A stretch of DNA of 37,109 bases from Arthrobacter crystallopoietes BAB-32 (GTDB taxonomy: Bacteria; Actinomycetota; Actinomycetes; Actinomycetales; Micrococcaceae): positions 1-37,109 of the forward strand of contig NZ_ANPE02000099.1 in NCBI RefSeq assembly GCF_000328305.2. The letters run 5' to 3'. The translations under genes were made by a program, and so were the position numbers. Of the stretch, positions 8,700 through 15,997 are shown one piece after another; the stretch's first letter is position 1, and every line of letters begins with the position of its first letter. The notes beneath the pieces were generated by a model. That model saw only the letters and a program-made list of their open reading frames with translations. It was not told where the DNA came from and did not search any database.

Positions 8700-8900
8700 C
8701 TCCGGATGGATTGCCGAGCTCTGCCGCTGTCCGGGGTCCGTTCGCACAACTTCGCATGGCAGGGGCGGGGGAACCACTTACGGGTTTCAATCGAAATCCT
8801 TGGGGTTAAGTTTTGGGAATTCCCGGTATTCGCCGGAATTCCCATGGCCGGATGACTCCCATCCGAACCCGACAGCTCACCTCGCAGGCATGGGAGAGGT
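8700..8900 (+). promoter_or_regulatory. Second ydaO/yuaA-type cyclic di-AMP riboswitch, upstream of the NlpC/P60 gene
   Basis: Conserved elements appear in the ydaO order: GGCGGGGGAACCAC (about 8764-8777), CTTGGGGTTAAG (about 8799-8810), a variable hairpin (GGGAATTCC 8815-8823 with GGAATTCCC 8835-8843), then CCGAACCCGACAGCTCACC (about 8863-8881) and TCGCAGGC. The 3' block is almost identical to that of the riboswitch at 7368-7585, and the ribosome-binding site GGGAGAGG follows. Boundaries are approximate. An ORF running through 8552-8809 is spurious. Confidence 0.85.
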
Positions 8901-8907
8901 ATAGATC

Positions 8908-9681
8908 GTGTCTAAGAACACTGCTGTCACGGGCCGCCATCGTGCCGTTCCCGTGCGTACCAGCCCCCTGGAGACGATCTCCAAGGCTGTTTCTTCGAAC
9001 GCCGGATCGGTAGGCCGCCAGGCTGCCGTCATCGCCGCCGCATCCGGTCTTGTGCTGACGGTTGGTGTCCCGGCACAGGCCACCATGGTCCAGCGCGACG
9101 CTTCCGTCCAGGCTGCCGCAGCAGCCCCGTCCCGCATCCAGGTCGAAGCCGTGCAGGCTTCCGATGCGGCTGACCTCGAGTTCGACCGCCCGAGCATCAG
9201 CTCCACCGCCGCCCCGGTTGAAGAGCCGGAGCCCGTCGTCGAGGCTGTCTCCGAAGAGGTAGCACCCGTCGAAGAGGCCCCCGCTGCTCCGGCCAAGGAA
9301 GCCGCCGAGGCCCCCAAGCCGAAGGCAGAAGCCAAGGCCGACGTCGCCGCCAGCGGCATCGGCGCGGCGCTGGTCGCCTCCGCCTACAGCCAGATCGGCG
9401 TCTCCCAGGACTGCACCGCCCTGGTTGAGAACGCCCTGCGTGCCGCCGGCATCTCCGTGGGCGACCTTGCCCCGGCTCAGTTCTTCGCCTACGGCACCCA
9501 GGTATCCACCCCGCAGCCCGGCGACATGATCTACTACGACAACGCCGGAGCCGGCGTTCCCCACATCGCAATCTACGTGGGCAACGGCCAAGCCATCCAC
9601 GGCGGCTGGACCGGATACACCACCGCCCTCGCCGATGCCTACATCGGCTCGGGCCCGGTCTTCATCCGCCCCAGCGCCTAA
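8908..9681 (+). CDS. Secreted NlpC/P60-family peptidoglycan hydrolase
   Basis: A 257-residue exported protein with a basic N-region, a hydrophobic signal segment (about residues 38-56, likely processed near AQA-T), an Ala/Glu/Pro-rich acidic linker (about 60-148), and a compact NlpC/P60 cysteine-peptidase domain (about 150-257). The catalytic cysteine is C169 (SQDCTALV), the histidine is H219 (VPHIAIYVG), and the third polar residue is probably H231. The N-terminal part of the domain is shortened: the usual Tyr-x-Trp-Gly-Gly stretch before the cysteine is missing, giving a minimal catalytic domain. The start is GTG with GGGAGAGG upstream. It is controlled by its own c-di-AMP riboswitch and followed by a strong terminator, so it forms a single-gene unit. 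It should act in cell separation or wall turnover. Confidence 0.9.
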   Translation: MSKNTAVTGRHRAVPVRTSPLETISKAVSSNAGSVGRQAAVIAAASGLVLTVGVPAQATMVQRDASVQAAAAAPSRIQVEAVQASDAADLEFDRPSISSTAAPVEEPEPVVEAVSEEVAPVEEAPAAPAKEAAEAPKPKAEAKADVAASGIGAALVASAYSQIGVSQDCTALVENALRAAGISVGDLAPAQFFAYGTQVSTPQPGDMIYYDNAGAGVPHIAIYVGNGQAIHGGWTGYTTALADAYIGSGPVFIRPSA

Positions 9682-9739
9682 GCGCACAACTTCAGGAACG
9701 GGCTGCTCTCCTTCGCGGAGCACGTCCCGGACTTCCTTC

Positions 9740-9768
9740 GGGCGCCGCACTCCATTAGTGCGGCGCCC
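9740..9768 (+). terminator. Terminator of the NlpC/P60 gene
   Basis: GGGCGCCGCACT (9740-9751) pairs perfectly with AGTGCGGCGCCC (9757-9768) across a 5-nt loop, about 60 nt after the stop codon. The U-tract is poor, as is common in high-GC actinobacteria. Confidence 0.7.
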
Positions 9769-9957
9769 GTCGGCGTTAACACTGCCGCAAGGTTTAACCT
9801 GCTGCCCGCCCGGCCACGCGACAAACAAGCAGGTAAAAGAATTAGCGCAGTGCTGTGGGTTGCGCATACTCTAACTCTTGTCAGTGACGAATCACCATGG
9901 CCGGGAGAAGCAAGCGGTCCCGCCGACCGGACGTGGTCGAACGAACAGGAATGTGCA

Positions 9958-10458
9958 ATGCGCACACTCGTTCTGAACGCTGGATACGAGCCGCTGGCGG
10001 TAGTGACCTTCCGCCGGGCGCTGCTCCTTGTGCTCACTGGCAAAGCAAGCGTCATCGCTGAGGACGGCGATCCTGTGGTTGGCCCCAATGACATCCTGGG
10101 GCGCCCGTCCGTGATCCTGCTCAACCGCTACATCAAGATCCCCTACCGCCAGGACACCGCTGTGACACGGCGCGGCGTGCTGCGGCGCGACGGCTATTTG
10201 TGCGCCTACTGCGGCAAGACCGCCAACACCGTGGACCATGTGAAACCCCGATCCCGCGGCGGCGAGGACAGTTGGGAGAACCTCGTGGCCTGCTGCCTGC
10301 GCTGCAACAATGCGAAGGGGGACCGGACTCTGGGCCAGCTGGGCTGGCACCTGCGGATTGTCCCGCGCGCCCCGCACGGAACACACTGGCGCATCCGTGA
10401 ACTCGACCGGCCGGCACCGGCCTGGAGCGAGTTCCTGGACCGCAATCCGGCGGCCTGA
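9958..10458 (+). CDS. HNH endonuclease-fold protein
   Basis: A 166-residue cytoplasmic protein of the widespread actinobacterial HNH family that begins MRTLVLNAGYEPLAVV. The HNH core has two zinc-binding cysteine pairs (C82xxC85 in LCAYCGK, and CLRC at C113/C116), the catalytic D93-H94 (TVDHVKPRS), and the NN of the last motif (RCNNAKGDR). The family is thought to be a metal-dependent nuclease, but its biological role is not established and it is not linked to a methylase or phage here. I chose the ATG at 9958 because AGGA lies just upstream and relatives start at this residue. A longer frame from 9850 is upstream noise. The stop overlaps the mobA start (TGATG), so the two are translationally coupled. 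Confidence 0.9.
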   Translation: MRTLVLNAGYEPLAVVTFRRALLLVLTGKASVIAEDGDPVVGPNDILGRPSVILLNRYIKIPYRQDTAVTRRGVLRRDGYLCAYCGKTANTVDHVKPRSRGGEDSWENLVACCLRCNNAKGDRTLGQLGWHLRIVPRAPHGTHWRIRELDRPAPAWSEFLDRNPAA

Positions 10459-11123
10459 TGCGCAGGGAATTCGACGCCGTCGTCCTCGCCGGCGGCAGGT
10501 CCTCGCGCCTGGCCGGTTCTCCCAAAGCGCTGCTGCGGCTGGAGGGGCAGTCCCTGTTGCGGCGCACGCTCGAAGCCGTCCGGCTGGCACACCGCATCGC
10601 CGTGGTCGGCCCCGCCGAGTTAGCGGACGAAATCCGGCACTTCAATGACCGTTCCGGAGGCGTCCCGGAGATCCTGCTGACCCGCGAAGAGCCGCCGTTC
10701 GCCGGGCCTGCAGCGGGCATCGCCGCAGGCTTCCGGGCCCTGGGCGCGGTAAGCGGAGCCGTGGACGACGGCGGTGCGCTGCCTGGCCGTGCGGATCTCA
10801 CCTTAATACTGGCGTGCGATATGCCGCGAGCCGCGCAACTGCCGCAGCAGCTGCTGTCAGCCGTGGCGGCTGAAGAGACTGCCGAGCTGTGGCTCCCGGT
10901 CGACTCCGGCGGGCGGGCCCAGCCGCTGGCCAGCTGCGCGGACAGCGCCGCCCTGGAACGGGCGCTGGCCGGTTTCACTGCGGCAGAGCTGGAGGGCCTG
11001 CCGGTTCGGAAGCTTCTCGCAGGACTGGCCACCGCCCGGTTCGAACTGCAGGCGGGCGCCACGGATGACGTGGATACGTGGGCGGACGCGGACCACTTTG
11101 GTATCCCGCGTCCTGCGCCGTAG
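10458..11123 (+). CDS. mobA: Molybdenum cofactor guanylyltransferase
   Basis: A 221-residue nucleotidyltransferase that attaches GMP to molybdopterin to make the MGD cofactor, using MgGTP, in the cytoplasm. The nucleotide-binding signature LAGGRSSRLAGSPKALL lies at about residues 10-26, the metal-binding Asp is in LACDMPRA (near residue 120), and PPFAGPAAGIAAG follows the usual substrate loop. Length is typical of MobA. The ATG overlaps the HNH stop codon. It heads a molybdenum-cofactor set (DUF6457, moeA, fdhD, FdhF-like enzyme), which supports the assignment over other nucleotidyltransferases. The C-terminal half is more divergent and Ala/Leu-rich than the enteric enzyme. Confidence 0.9.
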   Translation: MRREFDAVVLAGGRSSRLAGSPKALLRLEGQSLLRRTLEAVRLAHRIAVVGPAELADEIRHFNDRSGGVPEILLTREEPPFAGPAAGIAAGFRALGAVSGAVDDGGALPGRADLTLILACDMPRAAQLPQQLLSAVAAEETAELWLPVDSGGRAQPLASCADSAALERALAGFTAAELEGLPVRKLLAGLATARFELQAGATDDVDTWADADHFGIPRPAP

Positions 11124-11177
11124 CCTGATCTAGATATTGCCCAGCCCCGAGGTCCGGGGAGAACATCGGAGGATCGG

Positions 11178-11477
11178 ATGCCCGGCGCCGAAGAACAGCT
11201 TGAACCGTTTGTCGCAGAACTGCTGGCTGCCCTGGAGATCGAGGACACCCCGGTGGACCTCGGCTCGGTGCTCGGCTTGGCCGGCGTCGCGGCCCACAGC
11301 GTAGTGCGTCCGGCCGCTCCGGTGACGACTTTCATCGTGGGCTACGCTGCCGGGCTTGCGGTGGCGTCCGGACAAGCTTCGGCGGAAACCGCCATGCGGT
11401 TGGCGAGCCGGGTGGCAGACACAGTGGCCCGGCGGTACGGCGCCTCGGGCAATCCGGCCGAATCCGCACCGGCGTGA
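11178..11477 (+). CDS. DUF6457 domain protein in the molybdenum-cofactor group
   Basis: A 99-residue, mostly helical protein (PVDLGSVLGLAGVAAHSVVRPAAPVTTFIVGYAAGLAV) matching the small DUF6457 family found beside mobA/moeA in actinobacteria. It has no cysteines and no clear catalytic motif. The middle is moderately hydrophobic but reads as buried helices rather than a membrane span. The start is ATG with CGGAGGA a few nt upstream. The stop overlaps the moeA start as GTGA, so translation is coupled to moeA. In some genomes this domain is fused to MobA or MoeA-type proteins, as I recall, so a helper role in cofactor guanylylation or transfer is plausible but unproven. Confidence 0.8.
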   Translation: MPGAEEQLEPFVAELLAALEIEDTPVDLGSVLGLAGVAAHSVVRPAAPVTTFIVGYAAGLAVASGQASAETAMRLASRVADTVARRYGASGNPAESAPA

Positions 11478-12673
11478 GCCTCGAACCGGACTCCTTCGCC
11501 TGGACAGACGCCAGGGAAACGGCGTGGTCCGCCGGCCGCGAGGCCCTTGCAGCCGGCACCGCGGGTTGGACCGCCTCGTCCGCGCCGTTGGAGCAGTGCC
11601 TCGGCCTGGTACTGGCCGAACCCATCACCGCGCAGCTCCCGGTGCCGCACTACGCCTCGTCCGCCATGGACGGGTGGGTCCTGGCCGGCACCGAGCCGTG
11701 GCAGCTGAAACCGCCGGGGAGCGCTCTGGCAGCCAGCGAAGCAGCGCCGGTGGTCACGGGCGGACTGATCCCCGAGGGCACCGTCGCCGTGCTCCGCAGC
11801 GAATACGGCGTCGTCGAGCAGGCTGACGGACAGCAGCAGCTGCGCCGCGCGCCTGGCGTGCCGGCCGAGGAACCACCGGCGGGCCGCCATATCCGGCCTG
11901 CGGGGGAGGAAGCGGCCGCCGGCGATACGGTCGTGCCCGCAGGTACCCGCCTGACCCCGGCGCACGTGGCCGTGGCGGCAGTGTGCGGCTACGACAGCCT
12001 GCCGGTCTACCGTGCCCCGGCGGTCGGCCTCCTGCTGACCGGCGACGAGGTGGTGACCGGCGGCCTGCCCGCTCCCGGCCAGGTCCGCGACACCTTCGGC
12101 CCCACGCTGCCGGCCATCGTCGCAGCCCTGGGCGGCCAGCCTTCGCCCCCGCACCGGCTGCCGGACGATTTCGAGGCAACCCGCGAGGCGATCGAAGGCA
12201 GCAAAGCTTCCGTCATCGTGACCACCGGCGGCACCGGCCACTCGAGGGCCGACCACCTGCGCTCGGCGCTCCAGGCCGCCGGTGCTCGGATCCTGGTGCC
12301 GTCCATCCGGATGCGTCCGGGCCATCCGGCACTGCTGGCGCAGCTGCCCGGCGGCCGGCTGGTCATCGGGCTTCCCGGCAATCCGCTGGCTGCCATGATG
12401 GCGCTGCTGACCTTGGGCGCACCGCTGCTGGCCGGACTGACCGGCAGGGCCATGCCCGAGCTGGGCGGCGTCGCGGCGGGAAGCCGGTTCGCTCCGCTCG
12501 AAGGCAGGCACCGGCTGGTTCCATACGCCCTGGACGGGCACGGCGCGGTTCCCGCCGAGCATGTCGGCTCGGCGATGATGCGCGGGCTGGCAGCGGCCTC
12601 CGGCGTCGTCGTCATTCCCCCTCAAGGCGCCCGGCCGGGAGAACTGGTGGCTACCTTGCCCCTGCCGTGGTGA
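11474..12673 (+). CDS. moeA: Molybdopterin molybdenumtransferase
   Basis: A 399-residue enzyme that inserts molybdate into adenylylated molybdopterin. Family features in order are YASSAMDGWVL (about residues 60-70), a central beta domain with the DTVVPAGTRLTP motif (about 150-162), LLLTGDEVV (about 186-194), VRDTFGPTLPA (about 203-213), TTGGTGHSRADHL (about 252-264), and GLPGNPLAAM in the C-terminal part. Length is typical. The GTG start overlaps the DUF6457 stop by 4 nt (GTGA), an arrangement that decides the start. It is part of the mobA-DUF6457-moeA-fdhD unit supplying cofactor to the molybdoenzyme downstream. The usual ARDSNG-type motif is varied (RDTFGP). Confidence 0.93.
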   Translation: MSLEPDSFAWTDARETAWSAGREALAAGTAGWTASSAPLEQCLGLVLAEPITAQLPVPHYASSAMDGWVLAGTEPWQLKPPGSALAASEAAPVVTGGLIPEGTVAVLRSEYGVVEQADGQQQLRRAPGVPAEEPPAGRHIRPAGEEAAAGDTVVPAGTRLTPAHVAVAAVCGYDSLPVYRAPAVGLLLTGDEVVTGGLPAPGQVRDTFGPTLPAIVAALGGQPSPPHRLPDDFEATREAIEGSKASVIVTTGGTGHSRADHLRSALQAAGARILVPSIRMRPGHPALLAQLPGGRLVIGLPGNPLAAMMALLTLGAPLLAGLTGRAMPELGGVAAGSRFAPLEGRHRLVPYALDGHGAVPAEHVGSAMMRGLAAASGVVVIPPQGARPGELVATLPLPW

Positions 12674-12697
12674 CTTAGGCTGGATGCGGAGGAATAT

Positions 12698-13549
12698 ATG
12701 GGACGCGTGACACAGCGCCGGAAGGTGCTCAAACTCAGTTTGGCCGGACCGCCGCGCAGGCGGGAAGACATCATGGCGGCGGAGGAGCCGCTGGAGATAC
12801 GGCTCGGCGGCAGGCCGTTCAGCGTCACGATGCGCACCCCCGGGGACGATTTCGACCTGGTCGCGGGCTTCCTGGTGTCCGAGGGCGTGGTGTGGGCACC
12901 GGAGCAGCTCGGCGCCATGCGATTCTGCGCCGGCGAGGACGAACATGGCCGCCAGACCTACAACGTCGTGGAGGCGCAGTTGGCCCCCGGCGTGCCGCTG
13001 CCCGACACTTCACTGGAGCGGCACGTCTATACATCCAGCTCCTGCGGCATCTGCGGCACCGCCTCCATCGACGCCGTCACAAAGAGTTCACATTTCGACT
13101 TGGAGGCGCCGCCGGAAACCGGCGCGCTGGCCCTGGAGACGCTGCTGGCCTTGCCGGACAAGCTGCGCCGCCGCCAGCAGGTGTTCGAGCGGACCGGGGG
13201 CGTGCACGCAGCCGGACTGTTTACTTTCGACGGCGAACTGCTGTGCCTGCGCGAGGACGTCGGGCGGCACAACGCCGTGGACAAGGTCATTGGCTGGGCC
13301 CTGCGCGAGGGGAAGCTGCCGCTGCGCTCCACCGTGCTGCAGGTGTCCGGCCGCGCCTCGTTCGAGCTGGTGCAGAAGGCCTATCTGGCAGGCATCCCGG
13401 TGCTGGCCGCGGTCAGCGCGCCCTCGTCCCTGGCGGTGGAACTGGCCGAGGAAGCGGGCCTGACGCTGGCGGGCTTCAGCCGCGGCGAAACCGTCAATGT
13501 TTACGCCCATCCGGAGCGGCTTGCAGCCGGAGTCGAACTTTCCGTGTGA
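12698..13549 (+). CDS. fdhD: Formate dehydrogenase accessory sulfurtransferase
   Basis: A 283-residue FdhD protein. FdhD passes sulfur from a cysteine desulfurase to the Mo-bisMGD cofactor before insertion into formate dehydrogenase-type enzymes. The conserved CxxC is C116/C119 in SSSCGICGTASID, followed by FERTGGVHAAGLF and REDVGRHNAVDKVIG, both diagnostic. Length and order are normal. The start is ATG with GCGGAGGA upstream, 24 nt after moeA. It sits directly upstream of the molybdo-oxidoreductase it most likely matures. The short gap and consistent order point to one functional unit, although the downstream gene may also have its own leaderless promoter. Confidence 0.96.
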   Translation: MGRVTQRRKVLKLSLAGPPRRREDIMAAEEPLEIRLGGRPFSVTMRTPGDDFDLVAGFLVSEGVVWAPEQLGAMRFCAGEDEHGRQTYNVVEAQLAPGVPLPDTSLERHVYTSSSCGICGTASIDAVTKSSHFDLEAPPETGALALETLLALPDKLRRRQQVFERTGGVHAAGLFTFDGELLCLREDVGRHNAVDKVIGWALREGKLPLRSTVLQVSGRASFELVQKAYLAGIPVLAAVSAPSSLAVELAEEAGLTLAGFSRGETVNVYAHPERLAAGVELSV

Positions 13550-13562
13550 GGCGGGCTACATT
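13533..13562 (+). promoter_or_regulatory. Candidate leaderless promoter of the FdhF-like gene
   Basis: TACATT (13557-13562) fits TANNNT and ends 6 nt before the ATG at 13569. The possible -35 (TCGAAC, about 13533) is poor. TTAGG at 13561-13565 is too close to the ATG for a normal ribosome-binding site, which favours a leaderless start. Confidence 0.3.
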
Positions 13563-13568
13563 AGGTGC

Positions 13569-15878
13569 ATGGTTCGCCCTGCACCCGTAGAAGACATCAA
13601 TGAGAACAAGCTCGAAGTCCATGGTCCCAAGTCGGCCGCGGCCGGCGTCGAGGCCGTCATGGTGGCCCTGGACCGGGGGATTGCGCAAGGCGGCGTAGCC
13701 CGCACGGCACGGTCGATGCTGCGGATCAACCAGCGCGGAGGCTTCGACTGCCCGGGCTGTGCCTGGCCGGAATCCATTACCGGAGCACGCAAGCCGGCGG
13801 AGTTCTGCGAGAACGGCGCCAAGGCCGTCGCCGAAGAGAACACCCTGCGCACGGTGACCCCGGAATTCTGGGCCCGGCATTCCATTGCGGAGCTGGAAAC
13901 CAAGACGGAATACTGGCTCGGCAACCAGGGCCGGATCACCGAACCGGTGGTCATCCGCGAGGGCGAGACGCACTATTCGCCCATCTCCTGGACTGACGCC
14001 TTCAACCTCATCGGCGAGCATATCCGCGCCTCGACGCCGGACCGCTGCGTGTTCTACACGTCCGGGCGGACGGCCAATGAAACCGCATTCATGTACCAGT
14101 TGTTTGCCCGCTCGCTGGGCACCAACAACCTGCCCGACTGCTCCAACATGTGCCATGAGTCCTCAGGTTCGGCGCTGAACCCGACCATCGGCATCGGCAA
14201 AGGCACGGTGTCGCTGGAGGACATCCACCACGCCGAACTGATCTTCGTGGTCGGCCAGAACCCGGGCACGAACCATCCGCGAATGCTCTCCGCGCTGAAG
14301 GAGTGCAAGGACAACGGCGGAAAGATTGTTGCTGTGAACCCATTGCCGGAAACCGGCCTGATGGGCTTCAAGGACCCGCAGTCCGTTGATGGCCTGCTGC
14401 GCGGCGGCACCCCGATCGCCGACGAGTTCCTGCAGATCAAGGTCGGCGGGGACTTGGCACTGTTCCAGGCGCTGGGCCACTTGCTGCTCGAAGAGGAGGA
14501 GCGTGTCCCGGGGTCGGTCATCGACAAGGCCTTCATCGACGCCCAGACGGACGGCTTCGAGGAGTACGTCGAGGCCCGCAAGCACATCGACTGGGAGGAG
14601 ACGGAGCGCGCGACCGGGCTCTCCCGGCTGGAGATCGCGACGGTCGCCGGCATGCTCGCCAAATCCAAGGCCACCATCATCTGCTGGGCCCTCGGCCTGA
14701 CCCAGCAGCCGCACTCGGTGGATACGCTGCGCGAGATCATCAACCTGCTGCTGCTGCAGGGCAACTTCGGCAAGCCCGGCGCCGGCGCCTGCCCCGTCCG
14801 CGGACACTCCAACGTCCAAGGTGACCGGACCATGGGGATTTGGGAGAAGCCCAAGGAGTGGCTGCTGGAAGCCTTGGACAAGGAATTCGGCATCGTCTCC
14901 CCGCGCGAGCACGGCGTGGACTCCACCGAGGCCTTGGACGCGTTCGCCGAGGGCAACGTGGACGTTTTCGTCTCGATGGGCGGGAACTTCGCACTCGCCA
15001 ACTCGGAGACCGAGACGCTGGAAGCCGGGATGAAGAAGGCCGGACTCACGGTGCACGTCTCCACTAAGCCGAACCGCTCGCACGTGGTGCACGGGAAGAC
15101 CTCGCTGATCCTGCCGACGCTGGGCCGTACCGACCGGGACGACAAGCACCCGAAGGGCGCCCAGTTCCTGTCCGTGGAAGACTCGATGTCCGTCGTGCGG
15201 TCAACCCAGGGCCGGCTGGAACCGGTGAGCGACCATTTGCTGGCCGAACCGGTGATCATCGCCCGGATGGCGCAGGCGACCTTCGGGGACGACCACCCGG
15301 TGGACTGGCGGGCCATGGCCGAGGACTACGACGTCATCCGCGACCATATTTCCCGCGTGCTGCCCGGGTTCGAGGACTTCAACACGCGGATCCGCAACAA
15401 GAACGGCTTCGTGCTGCCGAATCCGCCGCGGGACACCCGGTCCTTCGCGACGGACATCGGCCGCGCCCGGTTCTCGGTCAGCCCGCTGGAATACCTGGAG
15501 GCTCCGCAGGGCCACCTGATCCTGCAGACCCTGCGCAGCCATGACCAGTACAACACGACCTTCTACGGCCTGGACGACCGCTACCGCGGGATCTCCAACG
15601 GACGCCGCGTGGTGCTGGTGCACCCGGAGGACCTCCGCGAGCTCGGCTTCGCCGACCGGGAACTGGTCGACGTCGTCAGCACCTTCAAGGGCGTGGAACG
15701 CCGCGCGGAGAAGTTCCGGCTGGTCTCCTACCCGACGGCCCGGGGCTGTGCCGCAGCCTACTTCCCGGAGGCCAACGCGCTGGTCCACCGCGACCTGGTG
15801 GCCCGCGAGTCCAATACTCCGGGATTCAAAGCGATGACCGTGCGCTTCGAGCCGCATGAGGAGGTGCAGCTGAGCTGA
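13569..15878 (+). CDS. FdhF/YdeP-family molybdopterin oxidoreductase
   Basis: A 769-residue cytoplasmic Mo-bisMGD enzyme of the FdhF/YdeP group (formate dehydrogenase alpha-like). The N-terminal part carries cysteines C61 and C64 (FDCPGCAWPE) and C80, so any Fe-S site is incomplete compared with the four-Cys cluster of classical formate dehydrogenases. The molybdopterin domains follow (residues about 110-620), with C195 in SNMCHESSG at the position of the usual Mo-ligand Cys/Sec. The dinucleotide-binding domain is about 640-769 (HDQYNTTFYG...GRRVVLVHPEDL). There is no signal peptide. I chose the ATG at 13569, not the longer frame that starts inside fdhD. Co-location with fdhD, moeA and mobA supports a maturation partnership. 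The substrate is unknown. YdeP members are tied to acid resistance in E. coli, and formate oxidation is not proven. Confidence 0.9.
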   Translation: MVRPAPVEDINENKLEVHGPKSAAAGVEAVMVALDRGIAQGGVARTARSMLRINQRGGFDCPGCAWPESITGARKPAEFCENGAKAVAEENTLRTVTPEFWARHSIAELETKTEYWLGNQGRITEPVVIREGETHYSPISWTDAFNLIGEHIRASTPDRCVFYTSGRTANETAFMYQLFARSLGTNNLPDCSNMCHESSGSALNPTIGIGKGTVSLEDIHHAELIFVVGQNPGTNHPRMLSALKECKDNGGKIVAVNPLPETGLMGFKDPQSVDGLLRGGTPIADEFLQIKVGGDLALFQALGHLLLEEEERVPGSVIDKAFIDAQTDGFEEYVEARKHIDWEETERATGLSRLEIATVAGMLAKSKATIICWALGLTQQPHSVDTLREIINLLLLQGNFGKPGAGACPVRGHSNVQGDRTMGIWEKPKEWLLEALDKEFGIVSPREHGVDSTEALDAFAEGNVDVFVSMGGNFALANSETETLEAGMKKAGLTVHVSTKPNRSHVVHGKTSLILPTLGRTDRDDKHPKGAQFLSVEDSMSVVRSTQGRLEPVSDHLLAEPVIIARMAQATFGDDHPVDWRAMAEDYDVIRDHISRVLPGFEDFNTRIRNKNGFVLPNPPRDTRSFATDIGRARFSVSPLEYLEAPQGHLILQTLRSHDQYNTTFYGLDDRYRGISNGRRVVLVHPEDLRELGFADRELVDVVSTFKGVERRAEKFRLVSYPTARGCAAAYFPEANALVHRDLVARESNTPGFKAMTVRFEPHEEVQLS

Positions 15879-15897
15879 CCGCGGCGCCGGCCGCGCC

Positions 15898-15938
15898 TTC
15901 CGGTTCCGCCCGTAGCTGACAGCGGGACGGAGCCGGAA
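15898..15938 (+). terminator. Imperfect hairpin after the FdhF-like gene
   Basis: TTCCGGTTCCGCCCG (from 15898) pairs with CGGGACGGAGCCGGAA (ending 15938), with one bulge and one mismatch-type pair. It starts 20 nt after the stop codon and has no U-tract. Confidence 0.45.
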
Positions 15939-15997
15939 CAGCAGGAGGCCGCGGATGGTTCTAGGCTTGAGTAGCAGAACCATCGTAAGGAGCCGAA

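Noticed and set aside
8552-8809. 85-codon plus-strand frame between the two hydrolase genes
   Set aside because: It runs through the second c-di-AMP riboswitch, lacks a ribosome-binding site and gives an unpatterned protein.
9850-9957. 36-residue N-terminal extension of the HNH protein
   Set aside because: The ribosome-binding site and the conserved family N-terminus (MRTLVLNAGYEPL) both point to the ATG at 9958.
15956-15982. 7-bp inverted repeat upstream of the ABC exporter as a defined operator
   Set aside because: A short repeat with a 13-nt centre is expected by chance at this scale. It is kept only as a note in the gene entry.
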